From: an alpha proteobacterium SCGC AAA240-E13
GTDB lineage: Bacteria; Pseudomonadota; Alphaproteobacteria; Pelagibacterales; Pelagibacteraceae
Reading direction: 5' to 3'
DNA length: 64,000 nucleotides
NCBI GenBank assembly: GCA_000504625.1
Contig: AZHR01000003.1
Location: forward strand, 31,226 to 95,225
Shown here: piece by piece, positions 1 to 10,015 of the stretch
How the letters are laid out: every line of letters starts with the position of its first letter
How positions within the stretch are numbered: position 1 is the first letter of the stretch
Position numbers and translations under genes: made by a program
Notes under the pieces: generated by a model
Databases searched by the model: none
The model's input: only the letters and a program-made list of their open reading frames with translations
What the model was told of the DNA's origin: nothing

Positions 1-456
1 AATAATTTTTTCAATTTTAAAAATTTTATTTTGTGTTTGAATTTTTTTTGAACTTTTGTCTAAATTTGATTCTGCTTCAATTTCTCCAATTTCAAATTCA
101 GTTACTTCAAATTTCTTAGAAAATGATCTCGGATCTAAATCTAATACATTTGTATCGCCGACTAGGTTGAGATCATTATCAAAAAATTGAACTCTATCTA
201 AACTTTGGAACAGAAACCTTGTTGATAATAAAAACTTGGTAATTTCATTCTTTTTAAATTTTATATTTAATCTTTCAATGTGATTGATGGTGTTATCAAT
301 TATTTGAATATGATCTGAAGATTTTTTTTTGACTAAGCTAGGCTCAATTGCCATTAGATAAAATATTGTAAGTAAACTAATGGCTGAAAAAATGATAAAA
401 TTTATAAGTATAAACTTTTTTAGAATTGATGGATTTTTTCCAAAAAAACTCAGCAC
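1..456 (-). CDS. chvG: Sensor histidine kinase, N-terminal part only (ChvG-like)
   Basis: The reading frame stays open from the start to the window edge (about 152 codons), so only the N-terminal sensor part is present. A hydrophobic stretch at about residues 10-30 (rich in I, F, L) looks like the first membrane helix, followed by a polar, probably periplasmic region. The kinase core lies outside the window. The GTG start overlaps the stop of the upstream response regulator by one base (TAGTG), which suggests translational coupling; an in-frame ATG five codons upstream (469-471) is an alternative. The kinase identity rests on its position after an OmpR-family regulator. ChvG is the inferred alphaproteobacterial counterpart and is not proven by motifs here. 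Confidence 0.6.
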   Translation of the reverse strand, partial: MLSFFGKNPSILKKFILINFIIFSAISLLTIFYLMAIEPSLVKKKSSDHIQIIDNTINHIERLNIKFKKNEITKFLLSTRFLFQSLDRVQFFDNDLNLVGDTNVLDLDPRSFSKKFEVTEFEIGEIEAESNLDKSSKKIQTQNKIFKIEKII

Positions 457-1154
457 TAACTTACGTTCCATCTATAACCACTGCCATATCTTGTTTCGAT
501 TGCAGAAAAATTAGGATCAATTTTTTTAAATTTTTTTCTTATTCTTTTTACATGACTATCGATAGTCCTATCTTCAATATCAGTATTTTCTTTATAAGCA
601 ATATCCATTAATTGTGATCGCTCTTTAATTACGCCAGGTCTTTTTGCTAATTCTTTTACAATTAAAAATTCAGTTGTAGTTAATTTATCTGGCAAAGACT
701 TGCTATCCCATTCGCATTCCAGCTGAGAAGGATCCAATTTGAGTTTTCCATGAGAAATTAAATTTTTATTTTCGTCTAAACCTATATTTTTTTTTCGAAG
801 CTGTACCCTAATTCTTTCAATAAGAATTTTGATTGAAAAACCCCCTGATTTTTTAATAAAATCATCTGCACCAAGTTTTAATCCAAGCAGTTCATCAATT
901 TCTTCATCTTTAGATGTTAAAAAAATTATGGGTATAGAAGTTTTTTTTCTTAAACGTTTTAGTAATTCTTCTCCATCCATTCTTGGCATTTTAATATCTA
1001 CTACTGCCAAATCAGGTGGGGTCCTGCTAATTCCAACTAAAGCTGTTTCTGCATCAATATATGTTTGGACTTTAAAACCCTCTCTTTCTAAAGCCATACT
1101 AATACTAGTTAAGATATTTCTATCATCATCTACCAATGCAATTGTCTGGGTCAT
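456..1154 (-). CDS. chvI: OmpR-family response regulator (ChvI-like)
   Basis: 232 residues, the usual size of the family. The receiver domain (about 1-125) has the acidic pair D10/D11, phospho-acceptor D53 in VVDIKMP, T80 and a lysine at 101/102 in place of the usual K-P motif. The C-terminal half (about 130-232) is a winged-helix DNA-binding domain ending in the typical RTIDSHVKRIRKK and GSGYRW motifs. It would be phosphorylated by the sensor kinase that overlaps its stop codon and then control transcription. In alphaproteobacteria the best matching family is ChvI/ChvG, which senses envelope or acid stress. That assignment is inferred from the motif pattern and lineage. Confidence 0.8.
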   Translation of the reverse strand: MTQTIALVDDDRNILTSISMALEREGFKVQTYIDAETALVGISRTPPDLAVVDIKMPRMDGEELLKRLRKKTSIPIIFLTSKDEEIDELLGLKLGADDFIKKSGGFSIKILIERIRVQLRKKNIGLDENKNLISHGKLKLDPSQLECEWDSKSLPDKLTTTEFLIVKELAKRPGVIKERSQLMDIAYKENTDIEDRTIDSHVKRIRKKFKKIDPNFSAIETRYGSGYRWNVS

Positions 1155-1220
1155 AATTGATTAAAAGAATACCTATATAGAAATACTAAATTGTTTTAAA
1201 TTGGGCAAGCATTAGAACTA

Positions 1221-3992
1221 TCAATGTATTTCACCCCAATTATATCCTGAATTTACATGAACTTCTAGTGGAATTGAAAACATATGATATTCAGAATTTG
1301 AAATTGATGTCATTGCTTCTTTAATAGCTTTTTTAATATACGTTGCATCTTTTTCTAAACATTCAAATATAAGTTCATCATGAATTTGTAACAACATTTT
1401 CGTTTGCAACTTTTTATCATTTTCAATTAATTTATTTATCTTAATCATAGCTAGTCTAATAATGTCCGCAGCAGAACCTTGGATTGGAGCATTAATTGCC
1501 GCTCTCTCTTGAAAGCTTCTAATACTAAAATTTTTATCATTAATGCCTCTGAGATGAATTCTTCTTCCAAAAATGTTACTGACATAACCTTGTTTCCTAC
1601 AAATATCTATTGTTGAACTCATATAATCTTTTATTTCAGGAAAATTTTTAAAATAAGAATTTATAAAATCTAAAGCTTCCTGATTTGATACAGAAATTTG
1701 TTTAGCTAAACCATATTGAGTGATTCCGTAAATAATACCAAAATTAATTGTTTTAGCTTTTCTTCTAAGATCATCATTAACTTTATTAATTGCTACATTA
1801 AAAACCTGACTTGCGGTCAAGCAATGAACATCTTCTTTGTTTTTAAAAGCTCTTTTTAGTTCTTTCACATCAGCTATGTCAGCTAAAATTCTCATTTCTA
1901 TTTGATTATAATCAGCAGAAATCAAAATATTTTTTTTATCAGCAATGAAGGCTTTTCTAATTTCTCTTCCTTCTTCTGATTTAATTGGAATATTTTGTAA
2001 ATTTGGATCGCTTGAAGCTAATCTACCAGTATTTGTAGCTGCTAACAAAAAGGATGTATGTACTCTTTTTGTTTTTTTACTTATGTGATTTTGTAGAGCA
2101 TCTGAATAAGTGTTTTTAAGCTTTGAAATTTGTCTCCATTTTAATATTAATTTAGGAAATTTGTGCTCTGTAAGAGCAAGATCTTCGAGTATATTCGCAT
2201 TAGTAGCTAGACTCCCTTTTTTTGTTTTCTTCGATTTAGCAATTTTAAGTTCGTTATAAATTATTTCTCCAAGTTGTTTTGGTGAACCAATATTAAATTC
2301 TTTGCCAGCTATTGAATATATTTCTTTTTCTATTTTTCTTAATTTGCCTTCAAACTTCTTAGAAAGTCTTTTAAGATATAAATCGTCAACCTTAATACCA
2401 TTAAATTCTATTTTTGAAAGTAATTGTACCATTGGTTTTTCAAAAGACTCATAAACTTTATTTAATTTTTCTTGATTAAGCCTTGATTTAAGATGATTAT
2501 AAAGTCTTAATGTTACATCTGCGTCCTCTGCGGCATATTCCGTTGCTTGATCTATTTCAATATCAGAAAAATTTAATTTATTTTTTCCTGTGCCAACTAA
2601 TTCTTTATAAGAGATGGTTTTATGTTCTAAGTGAATTTCAGAAAGTGTATCTAGATTATGTCTATTACTACCAGCATCTAGAGTATATGAAATTAACATC
2701 GTATCCTCGATGGGATTAATTTCAATTCCGTTTTGCTTAAGAACAGTAAAATCAAATTTAATATTTTGACCAACTTTTTTTATACTTTGATCTTCTAATA
2801 TTGGTTTAATTTTTTCTAATACCAATTTTTTTTTTAAACTTTTAATATTTTTATGAGCTAATGGTATGTAACAAGCTTTGTTAGGTGCGTAGCTAAATGA
2901 AACGCCAATTAGATCGGCCTCTAGTGGATTTAAAGAAGATGTCTCGGTATCAACAGCAATAACTGATTGTTCGTTTAAAATTTTTAGCCATTTATCTAAA
3001 CTTTTTTCGTTGATAATGCTTTTGTAAGCCTTTGTATTAATTTTAGATGATTGTGTTTTTGTAGTATTTAATTCGGATTTTTTTTTTCCTGTTTCACCAT
3101 AAAAACTTATCGCTCTGCTTAATAATTTATTAAATTCCATCTTTCTTAAAAAATCATAAAGTTTTTCTTTTTGAACTTCTTTTAAAAGAAAACTACTTAG
3201 TTTGTTTTTTACTGGAACATCGTCTTTAAGGGTAACCAATTGTCTGCTTAAAAGAGCTTTATCTTTATTTGCCAATAAAGTTTCTCTTCTTTTATTTTGA
3301 GGAATCTCATCAGCTTTTTTTAATAAAACATCTAAAGTTTTGTACTTATTAATAAGTTCAGATGCTGTTTTTATACCTATGCCTGGAACACCCGGTATAT
3401 TATCTGAAGAATCTCCAGCTAATGACTGTACATCTATAACTTGATTAGGTTTTACTCCAAATTTTTCAACAACCTCTTTCTCTCCTAAAACTTTACTTTT
3501 CATTGGATCGTAAAGTCTGACCTTGTCGGAAACTAATTGCATTAAATCTTTATCTGATGAAATAACCGTAACTTTAGCACCTACTTTAATAATTTGCTTT
3601 GTGTAAGTTGCTATTAGATCATCAGCTTCATAGTTAGATAATTCTATTGATGGTAAATTAAATGCTTCGACCGACTTTCTAATATATTCAAACTGAGGAG
3701 CCAAATCTTCAGGCGCTTCACTTCTGTTAGCTTTATATGCGCTATAAATATCATTTCTAAAGTTTCTTCTTGTAGAATCGAAAATTACAGCAAAGTGTGT
3801 TGGTCTATGAATTGAGTCATCTGATCTTGAATCTTCTAATAACTTAAATAACATAGAACAAAATCCATTTACTGCTCCAGTAGGTAATCCATCACTTTTT
3901 CTAGATAAAGGAGGTAAAGCATAATAGGCTCTAAAAATATAGCCAGATCCATCGATCAAGTAAAAATGATCAGTTTTTTTTATTCCATTCAT
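1221..3992 (-). CDS. polA: DNA polymerase I
   Basis: 923 residues with all three classical domains. The 5'-3' exonuclease (1-300) has acidic metal ligands such as YEADD at 121-125 and the GDSSDNIPG motif at 193-201. The 3'-5' proofreading domain (about 330-530) keeps its catalytic DTE (D348, E350) and YAAEDADVT motifs, so proofreading looks intact, unlike in some small bacterial PolA proteins. The polymerase domain shows motif A (SADYNQIEMRI), the O-helix motif with K and FGIIYG, and motif C (HDE at 871-873). It acts in Okazaki fragment processing and repair gap filling. It is divergent from the ABC ATPase, with only 52 bp between the two starts. Confidence 0.97.
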   Translation of the reverse strand: MNGIKKTDHFYLIDGSGYIFRAYYALPPLSRKSDGLPTGAVNGFCSMLFKLLEDSRSDDSIHRPTHFAVIFDSTRRNFRNDIYSAYKANRSEAPEDLAPQFEYIRKSVEAFNLPSIELSNYEADDLIATYTKQIIKVGAKVTVISSDKDLMQLVSDKVRLYDPMKSKVLGEKEVVEKFGVKPNQVIDVQSLAGDSSDNIPGVPGIGIKTASELINKYKTLDVLLKKADEIPQNKRRETLLANKDKALLSRQLVTLKDDVPVKNKLSSFLLKEVQKEKLYDFLRKMEFNKLLSRAISFYGETGKKKSELNTTKTQSSKINTKAYKSIINEKSLDKWLKILNEQSVIAVDTETSSLNPLEADLIGVSFSYAPNKACYIPLAHKNIKSLKKKLVLEKIKPILEDQSIKKVGQNIKFDFTVLKQNGIEINPIEDTMLISYTLDAGSNRHNLDTLSEIHLEHKTISYKELVGTGKNKLNFSDIEIDQATEYAAEDADVTLRLYNHLKSRLNQEKLNKVYESFEKPMVQLLSKIEFNGIKVDDLYLKRLSKKFEGKLRKIEKEIYSIAGKEFNIGSPKQLGEIIYNELKIAKSKKTKKGSLATNANILEDLALTEHKFPKLILKWRQISKLKNTYSDALQNHISKKTKRVHTSFLLAATNTGRLASSDPNLQNIPIKSEEGREIRKAFIADKKNILISADYNQIEMRILADIADVKELKRAFKNKEDVHCLTASQVFNVAINKVNDDLRRKAKTINFGIIYGITQYGLAKQISVSNQEALDFINSYFKNFPEIKDYMSSTIDICRKQGYVSNIFGRRIHLRGINDKNFSIRSFQERAAINAPIQGSAADIIRLAMIKINKLIENDKKLQTKMLLQIHDELIFECLEKDATYIKKAIKEAMTSISNSEYHMFSIPLEVHVNSGYNWGEIH

Positions 3993-4044
3993 AAAATAAT
4001 ATTATCCTAAATTAAATAAGTGTTGTATTTGTTTTAAAATACCT

Positions 4045-4974
4045 ATGACAAAAAAAAATGCTGTTTCAGTAGATCGTTTAACAAAAATTTATACAAAAAA
4101 ATCTACTGATTCGATTGTGGCTTTAAGTGAATTAAACTTAGAAGTGAAACAGGGAGAAATATTTGGACTTCTTGGACCAAATGGCGCTGGTAAAACCACT
4201 TTCATAAATATTTTATCTGGTACGGTAATAAAAACAAAAGGCAATGTAAATGTATGGGGGTTTGATTTAGATAAAAATCCAAGACAAGTAAGAGCTTCCA
4301 TTGGAATTGTTCCACAAGAAGTAAATCTTGATGCTTTCTTCAGTCCTAGAAAATTGCTTGAACTTCAGGCTGGTCTTTATGGTGTACCAAAAAAAAGTAG
4401 AATTACTGATACTATACTAAAAATGGTTTCTCTTGAGAAACAAGCCGAAAGCTATTCAAGAAGTTTATCGGGTGGAATGAAAAGGAGATTATTAATTGCT
4501 AAAGCAATGGTTCATCAACCTCCCATTTTGGTTTTAGATGAACCCACAGCAGGAGTTGATGTGGAGTTAAGACAAAATTTATGGGAAAATGTAAAAAATT
4601 TAAATAAACAGGGTGTTACTATTATTTTAACTACACATTATTTAATTGAAGCTCAAGAAATGAGCGACAGAATTGCAATCTTAAATAAAGGAAATCTAGT
4701 TGCGCTTGATACAACAAAAAATTTGCTTAATAAAATTGAAACAAAAAAAGTTATATTTAAAATTAACAAATCAATTGATTTGTCAAAAAAAAAAATAAAT
4801 GGTATTAATTTTTCATTAAAATCAAAAAATGAAATAATGATAACTTATGAAAGACACAATCACAAAATTGAAGATATAATTAGCATCATTAAAAATGAGG
4901 GAGTTGACATAATTGACATATCAACTGATGATGGCAATTTAGAAGATATTTTTATTAAATTAACAAAAAACTAA
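4045..4974 (+). CDS. ABC transporter ATP-binding protein (ABC-2 export type)
   Basis: 309 residues. Walker A is GPNGAGKT (44-51), the signature LSGGM is at 141-145, Walker B (ILVLDE) at 161-166, and the switch histidine is H198. The organisation, with about 90 extra residues after the nucleotide-binding domain, resembles the DrrA/CcmA/YadG group that drives ABC-2 permeases in export of lipids, polysaccharides or drugs. No permease gene follows: the next sequence is the remains of a bioY gene. BioY works with a different kind of ATPase (BioM/EcfA), so the adjacency is probably not functional. The substrate cannot be told from sequence. Confidence 0.88.
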   Translation: MTKKNAVSVDRLTKIYTKKSTDSIVALSELNLEVKQGEIFGLLGPNGAGKTTFINILSGTVIKTKGNVNVWGFDLDKNPRQVRASIGIVPQEVNLDAFFSPRKLLELQAGLYGVPKKSRITDTILKMVSLEKQAESYSRSLSGGMKRRLLIAKAMVHQPPILVLDEPTAGVDVELRQNLWENVKNLNKQGVTIILTTHYLIEAQEMSDRIAILNKGNLVALDTTKNLLNKIETKKVIFKINKSIDLSKKKINGINFSLKSKNEIMITYERHNHKIEDIISIIKNEGVDIIDISTDDGNLEDIFIKLTKN

Positions 4975-5006
4975 ATTTTTTGTGGAATGATTGTAATAAT
5001 TAATTA

Positions 5007-5566
<560 letters not shown>

Positions 5567-5574
<8 letters not shown>

Positions 5575-6124
5575 GAGATCTCTTAGATAATATTCTCTGA
5601 AGAGTTCTACGATGCATTTTAAGACGCCTAGCTGTTTCTGAAACATTCCTATTACACAACTCAAACACCCTATGAATATGTTCCCATTTTACTCGATCAG
5701 CAGACATTGGATCTTCTGGGGGATGGGCTTTTTTACTTGGATCCGCTAAAAGAGCTGTTTCTACATCATCAGCATCCGCTGGCTTAGCAAGATAATCGAT
5801 TGCTCCAGCTTTTATTGCAGCCACCGCTGTTGGAATATTTCCATAACCTGTTAATACAATAATTCTACTTTCTTTTTTTGATTGCTGAATTTCCTTTACA
5901 ACCTCAAGTCCACTACCATCACCCAATCTTAAATCAATCACTCCAAATGCTGGTTTTACTTCTTTGGCTTTCAAAACTCCTGATTTTACACTTTCGGCTT
6001 GTGTTACTTTAAATCCTTTTTTGTCCATTGAACGAGCTAATCTATCTCTAAAAGGATTATCGTCGTCGACGATAAGAAGTGATTTGTCATAAAAATCGCT
6101 TATTTTTTTACTTATTTGGGTCAT
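5567..6124 (-). CDS. regA: Global redox response regulator RegA/ActR/PrrA
   Basis: 185 residues, the standard size. The receiver domain has the acidic triplet D20-D22, phospho-acceptor D64, T92 and K114. A short proline-containing linker follows (HPPEDPM, about 134-140). The C-terminal Fis-type helix-turn-helix (about 157-181; CNRNVSETARRLKMHRRTLQ) is nearly invariant in the RegA/ActR/PrrA family. With its kinase RegB/PrrB, the family controls respiratory and carbon-fixation genes in response to redox state. No regB or senC is adjacent, so the kinase must be elsewhere or absent. The last codons overlap the end of the bioY pseudogene. Confidence 0.93.
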
Positions 6125-6214
6125 TTAAGATATTTTTTAAACATGACTGCTTCAAACCATATATGGAAATTTTATTAACCAATTCAAGACTGAAATTTTT
6201 TCTTTACATTAAGT

Positions 6215-6256
6215 GACTATTACTTTAATTGGAAAAAAGACTATTACTTTAATTGG
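6215..6256. repeat. Two direct copies of an 18-bp sequence, 24-bp period
   Basis: GACTATTACTTTAATTGG occurs at 6215-6232 and again at 6239-6256, separated by six adenines. It lies in the 203-bp region between the divergent regA and decarboxylase genes, about 70-110 bp upstream of the decarboxylase ATG. The period is a little over two helical turns, which would suit side-by-side binding of a regulator, but a simple duplication is equally possible. I see nothing else definite in this intergenic region. Confidence 0.8.
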
Positions 6257-6327
6257 GAAACAAAAGGGAAAAATTTTTAAATATTTTTTTAGATACTTTA
6301 GTGTAACTTTTTTTAGGGACATATGAG

Positions 6328-7506
6328 ATGCAGAAATTTAAAAGCGTCGAAGAAATAGTTAGTAAACTAAAACCTGTAAGTCCAGTTTACTGTATTAGGC
6401 CAGACTCCATAAAGACAGCCTGTAATTGGTTTAATAAAAATTTCCCTGGACAAATACTTTACGCAGTTAAAACAAATCCTCATGAAAGAATTATAAAAGA
6501 AATAAAAAATAGTGGAATTAATAGATTTGATATTGCCTCAATAGAAGAAATTAAAATTATTAAAAAAATTGCTCCTGATGCTGAGTGTTTTTATATGAAT
6601 ACTGTTAAAAATCGAGCACATATTAGTGAGGCATACTTTAAATATAATATAAAGAACTTTGCTTTAGATACAAAGGATGAATTATTAAAAATAATTGAAG
6701 CTACAAATAATTCACGAAATTTAAATTTATTTGTCAGAATTTCTATTTCAAATGAACATGCTGAGATTGATTTATCAAAAAAGTTTGGTGCACTTAGTTC
6801 TGAAGCCTTAGGACTTTTAAGACTAACAAAAGCTCATTCTGCAAAAGTAGGATTAAGTTTTCACGTAGGATCTCAATGTATGCATCCAATTTCTTATGCA
6901 AAAGGAATCAGAGAAATAGGAAAGATTATTAAGAAAACGGAAATAATTCCAGATTTTATAGATGTCGGAGGAGGTTTCCCAACTATTTACCCGGATTTAA
7001 GACCTCAATCATTAGATAATTATATATTTGAAATAAAAAAAGCTTTGTCTAATTTAAAATTAGAAAAGCAACCAATATTGATGTGCGAACCTGGAAGAGC
7101 TTTAGTTGCAGAAAGCGGTTCTACAATAGTTAGAGTGGTTTTAAGAAAGAAACAAAAACTTTATATTAATGACGGAACATATGGAACTTTATTTGATGCT
7201 GGAACTCCAAATATTGTGTTTCCAAATAGAATGATTTCAAATGGAAGGATTGTTTCAAAAAAACTTACTGCATTTAATTTTTATGGTCCAACTTGTGATA
7301 GTATGGATTATATGAAAGGTCCCTTTATATTGCCAAATAATATTAAAGAAGGTGATTATATAGAATTAGGACAGCTTGGTGCTTATGGCATTACATTTAG
7401 AACAAAATTTAATGGATTTTTTTCTGATCAAATATTTGAAGTAGAAGATAGAACAATGATGTCAATGTATGAAAAAGAAGATGGTAAAAAATACCTTGTT
7501 GCCTAA
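6328..7506 (+). CDS. PLP-dependent ornithine/lysine decarboxylase (alanine racemase fold)
   Basis: 392 residues, typical of bacterial fold-III ornithine/lysine decarboxylases. The PLP lysine is K48 in ILYAVKTN. H179 in FHVGSQ stacks on the cofactor, the phosphate-binding GGG is at 214-216, EPGR at 254-257, and the second-subunit catalytic Cys-Asp pair at C323/D324 in YGPTCD. It should make putrescine from ornithine (or cadaverine from lysine). It is the first gene of a polyamine operon: its stop overlaps the next start as TAATG at 7504-7508. Choice between ornithine and lysine is uncertain from sequence alone; ornithine fits the context better. Confidence 0.88.
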   Translation: MQKFKSVEEIVSKLKPVSPVYCIRPDSIKTACNWFNKNFPGQILYAVKTNPHERIIKEIKNSGINRFDIASIEEIKIIKKIAPDAECFYMNTVKNRAHISEAYFKYNIKNFALDTKDELLKIIEATNNSRNLNLFVRISISNEHAEIDLSKKFGALSSEALGLLRLTKAHSAKVGLSFHVGSQCMHPISYAKGIREIGKIIKKTEIIPDFIDVGGGFPTIYPDLRPQSLDNYIFEIKKALSNLKLEKQPILMCEPGRALVAESGSTIVRVVLRKKQKLYINDGTYGTLFDAGTPNIVFPNRMISNGRIVSKKLTAFNFYGPTCDSMDYMKGPFILPNNIKEGDYIELGQLGAYGITFRTKFNGFFSDQIFEVEDRTMMSMYEKEDGKKYLVA

Positions 7507-8549
7507 TGGTCAATTCAAAACCGGATATTGGTCACAATAAAAAAAGTTTCCTAAATAAACCCATTGAACATATAGATATAACTTCTTTTGATTCCAGAAA
7601 AATCATTGACTCGATGAGCAAAATGTCTTTTGCTTCTAGAGACACGGCAAGAGCAGCTGAAATATACGGTGAAATGCTTAAAGATAAAGAATGCTCAATT
7701 TTTTTAACGCTTGCAGGATCAACTTCGGCAGGAGGTTGTATGCAAATTTATTCAGATTTAATTAAGTTTAATATGATTGATGCTGTAATCGCGACTGGAG
7801 CATCTATAATCGATATGGATTTTTTCGAGGCATTGGGTTTCAAGCATTACCAGGGTTCACAATTGCAAAATGATAACCAACTAAGAGATAATTATATTGA
7901 TAGAATTTATGATACTTATATCGATGAAGAACAACTACAAATTTGTGATAGGATCATTTGTAAAATTGCCGACAATCTAGAGCCAAAAGCTTATACTTCT
8001 AGAGAATTTATTAAGGAAATAGGTAAATACTTGAAAGCAAATTCAAAAAAGAAAAATTCACTCATTGAGACTGCCTATAACAACAATGTTCCAGTTTTTT
8101 GTCCAGCTTTTACTGACTCGAGTGCAGGATTCGGATTAGTAATGCATCAGGAAAAAAACCCTAATAATCATTTGACCATTGATTCAGTAAGAGAATTTAG
8201 AGAACTTACTGAAATAAAGATTAAATCAAAAGCATCAGGTATATTTATGATTGGAGGTGGTGTTCCAAAAAACTTTATTCAAGATACCGTTATTTGTGCT
8301 GAATTATTAGGTAAAAAAGTTGATATGCACAAGTATGCTATACAAATAACCGTTGCGGATGTAAGGGACGGTGCTTGTAGTAGTTCAACTCTTAAAGAAG
8401 CAAGTTCTTGGGGTAAAGTTGATATATCTAAAGAACAAATGGTTTTCGCAGAAGCTACAAGTATTTTACCTCTAATTGCAAGTGATGCATATCATCGAGG
8501 TTATTGGAAGCAAAGAGAAAGAAAAAATTTCTCAAAGTTATTTGGATAA
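7506..8549 (+). CDS. Deoxyhypusine synthase-like protein, putative homospermidine synthase
   Basis: 347 residues. The C-terminal half carries deoxyhypusine synthase landmarks: GGGVPKNFIQDT, KYAIQITVADVRDGACSS, and EASSWGKV, in which K304 aligns with the active-site lysine that forms the imine intermediate in the eukaryotic enzyme. Bacteria have no eIF5A to modify, so the likely role is transfer of an aminobutyl group onto putrescine, giving homospermidine. Plant homospermidine synthase evolved from the same family, and homospermidine is a common alphaproteobacterial polyamine. Its position between a putrescine-forming decarboxylase (one-base overlap) and an agmatinase-family gene supports this. 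The family is seen; the product is inferred. Confidence 0.85.
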   Translation: MVNSKPDIGHNKKSFLNKPIEHIDITSFDSRKIIDSMSKMSFASRDTARAAEIYGEMLKDKECSIFLTLAGSTSAGGCMQIYSDLIKFNMIDAVIATGASIIDMDFFEALGFKHYQGSQLQNDNQLRDNYIDRIYDTYIDEEQLQICDRIICKIADNLEPKAYTSREFIKEIGKYLKANSKKKNSLIETAYNNNVPVFCPAFTDSSAGFGLVMHQEKNPNNHLTIDSVREFRELTEIKIKSKASGIFMIGGGVPKNFIQDTVICAELLGKKVDMHKYAIQITVADVRDGACSSSTLKEASSWGKVDISKEQMVFAEATSILPLIASDAYHRGYWKQRERKNFSKLFG

Positions 8550-8552
8550 AAG

Positions 8553-9431
8553 TTGAAATATTTATCAAACAAAAAAGGTTTTTTAGGTACTGACAATAAG
8601 TTTAATGGCAAAGCAAAAGTCGTGGTTGTACCTTTTGGTTTAGAAAAAACCGTAAGCTATGGTTTGGGAACAAAAAATGGACCAAAAGAAATAATAAAAG
8701 CCTCTCATCAAGTAGAATTATTTGATGAAGATTTAAACTGTGAACCTTATAAAAAAATTGGAATCAAAACCATTAAACCATTTCCTATAAAAAAAAATAT
8801 TAAAGACGCCATAAATCAAATTGCTAAAATAAATGATAGCCTACTAAAACAAAAACTGTTTCCTCTAGTATTGGGTGGAGAACACACCATTACACCAGGC
8901 TGCATAATTCCTTTTGTTCAAAAATATAAAAATGTTTGTTTACTACATTTTGATGCCCATGCTGATTTAAGAGAAAGTTACAATAAAAATAAATTTTCGC
9001 ATGCTTCGGCAATCAGAAGATGTCTAGATTACAAAAATGTAAACGTAATATCTTTTGGAATTAGAAATATTTCTGCTGGAGAAATTTCTTATTTAAAAAA
9101 AAATAAAAAAAGAATTAAAATTTTCTGGGCAAAAGATAAAGATAAATGGAATTTAAATTTATTTAAAAAATTAATTAAAAACAAGACGGTATATTTAACA
9201 TTTGATGTTGATGGTTTTGATTCGAGTGTTATGGCAGCTACCGGAACTCCTGAGCCAGGCGGTTTATTTTGGGACGAAACGATAAAAATAATTAAAATCG
9301 CAGCAAAAAATTCTAGAATAGTTGGGGCCGACATAAATGAGCTTGCACCCATAAGAGGTCTTAATATTTATAATTTTTTAGCTGCTAAACTTGTTTATAA
9401 AATCCTTGCTTATAGATTTATTAAAAATTAA
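8553..9431 (+). CDS. speB: Agmatinase/arginase-family ureohydrolase
   Basis: 292 residues with the full binuclear manganese site: H111 in LGGEH, D134/H136/D138 in FDAHADLR, and D218/D220 in TFDVDGFD. The fold is that of agmatinase, arginase and related guanidino hydrolases. As the third gene of the polyamine operon (3-bp gap), agmatine to putrescine plus urea is the natural guess, but no arginine decarboxylase is nearby and putrescine could already come from the first gene, so another guanidino substrate is possible. The start is TTG at 8553, immediately after the previous stop. The 3' end overlaps the convergent transporter gene by 4 bp. Confidence 0.82.
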   Translation: MKYLSNKKGFLGTDNKFNGKAKVVVVPFGLEKTVSYGLGTKNGPKEIIKASHQVELFDEDLNCEPYKKIGIKTIKPFPIKKNIKDAINQIAKINDSLLKQKLFPLVLGGEHTITPGCIIPFVQKYKNVCLLHFDAHADLRESYNKNKFSHASAIRRCLDYKNVNVISFGIRNISAGEISYLKKNKKRIKIFWAKDKDKWNLNLFKKLIKNKTVYLTFDVDGFDSSVMAATGTPEPGGLFWDETIKIIKIAAKNSRIVGADINELAPIRGLNIYNFLAAKLVYKILAYRFIKN

Positions 9432-10003
9432 TTTGGAAATGTTCTTTTAGGAGATGAAAATTCCATAATCGAAGGCATCAATATTCTAAATGGTATTAAC
9501 ATTACTAATGCAACAAAAATTTTAACAAACAAATCACCTAAGGATAAACTGAGCCAATTTATTCCTGTTCCATAAAAAGAAATTAAAAAAAATATAAATG
9601 TATCAATTGTTGAACCTACTAAAGATGAAGTCAGAGGAGCAATAAACCATTTTTTTTGCCTAAGTTTATCAAAAATTTGCACATCAATAAGCTGCGCAGT
9701 TATAAAAGCTGTTCCAGATCCAATTGCAATTCTAATTGAAATAAAATTTGAAAAATTGGTAGAAAAATAAAGTGTTAAAAATACACCTAGTAAAAACCCA
9801 AAATAAACAATTTTTTTTGCAACCAATTTACCGTATTTTCTGTTGGTTAGATCGGTAATTAAAAAAGCAACTGGATAACTAAATGCCCCATAAGTTAATA
9901 TTTCCTCTAAACCGTAATATTTCACAGGAAATTGAACTAAATAATTAGAAGCTAAAACTATAGCTCCCATAAAAAAAGATAACGTTAAGAACATTCTGTT
10001 CAT
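9428..10003 (-). CDS. yhhQ: VUT-family transporter, probable queuosine precursor uptake
   Basis: 191 residues, mostly hydrophobic, with about six predicted membrane helices. The motifs YPVAFLITDLTNRKYG near residues 43-58 and the GSGTAFITAQLIDVQIFD segment are typical of the YhhQ/QPTR (VUT) family, which imports 7-cyano- or 7-aminomethyl-7-deazaguanine for tRNA queuosine. No queuosine genes are nearby, so the assignment rests on family resemblance. It is separated by 12 bp from the rpmB stop, on the same strand. Confidence 0.82.
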   Translation of the reverse strand: MNRMFLTLSFFMGAIVLASNYLVQFPVKYYGLEEILTYGAFSYPVAFLITDLTNRKYGKLVAKKIVYFGFLLGVFLTLYFSTNFSNFISIRIAIGSGTAFITAQLIDVQIFDKLRQKKWFIAPLTSSLVGSTIDTFIFFLISFYGTGINWLSLSLGDLFVKIFVALVMLIPFRILMPSIMEFSSPKRTFPN

Positions 10004-10015
10004 TTGTAATCTTTA

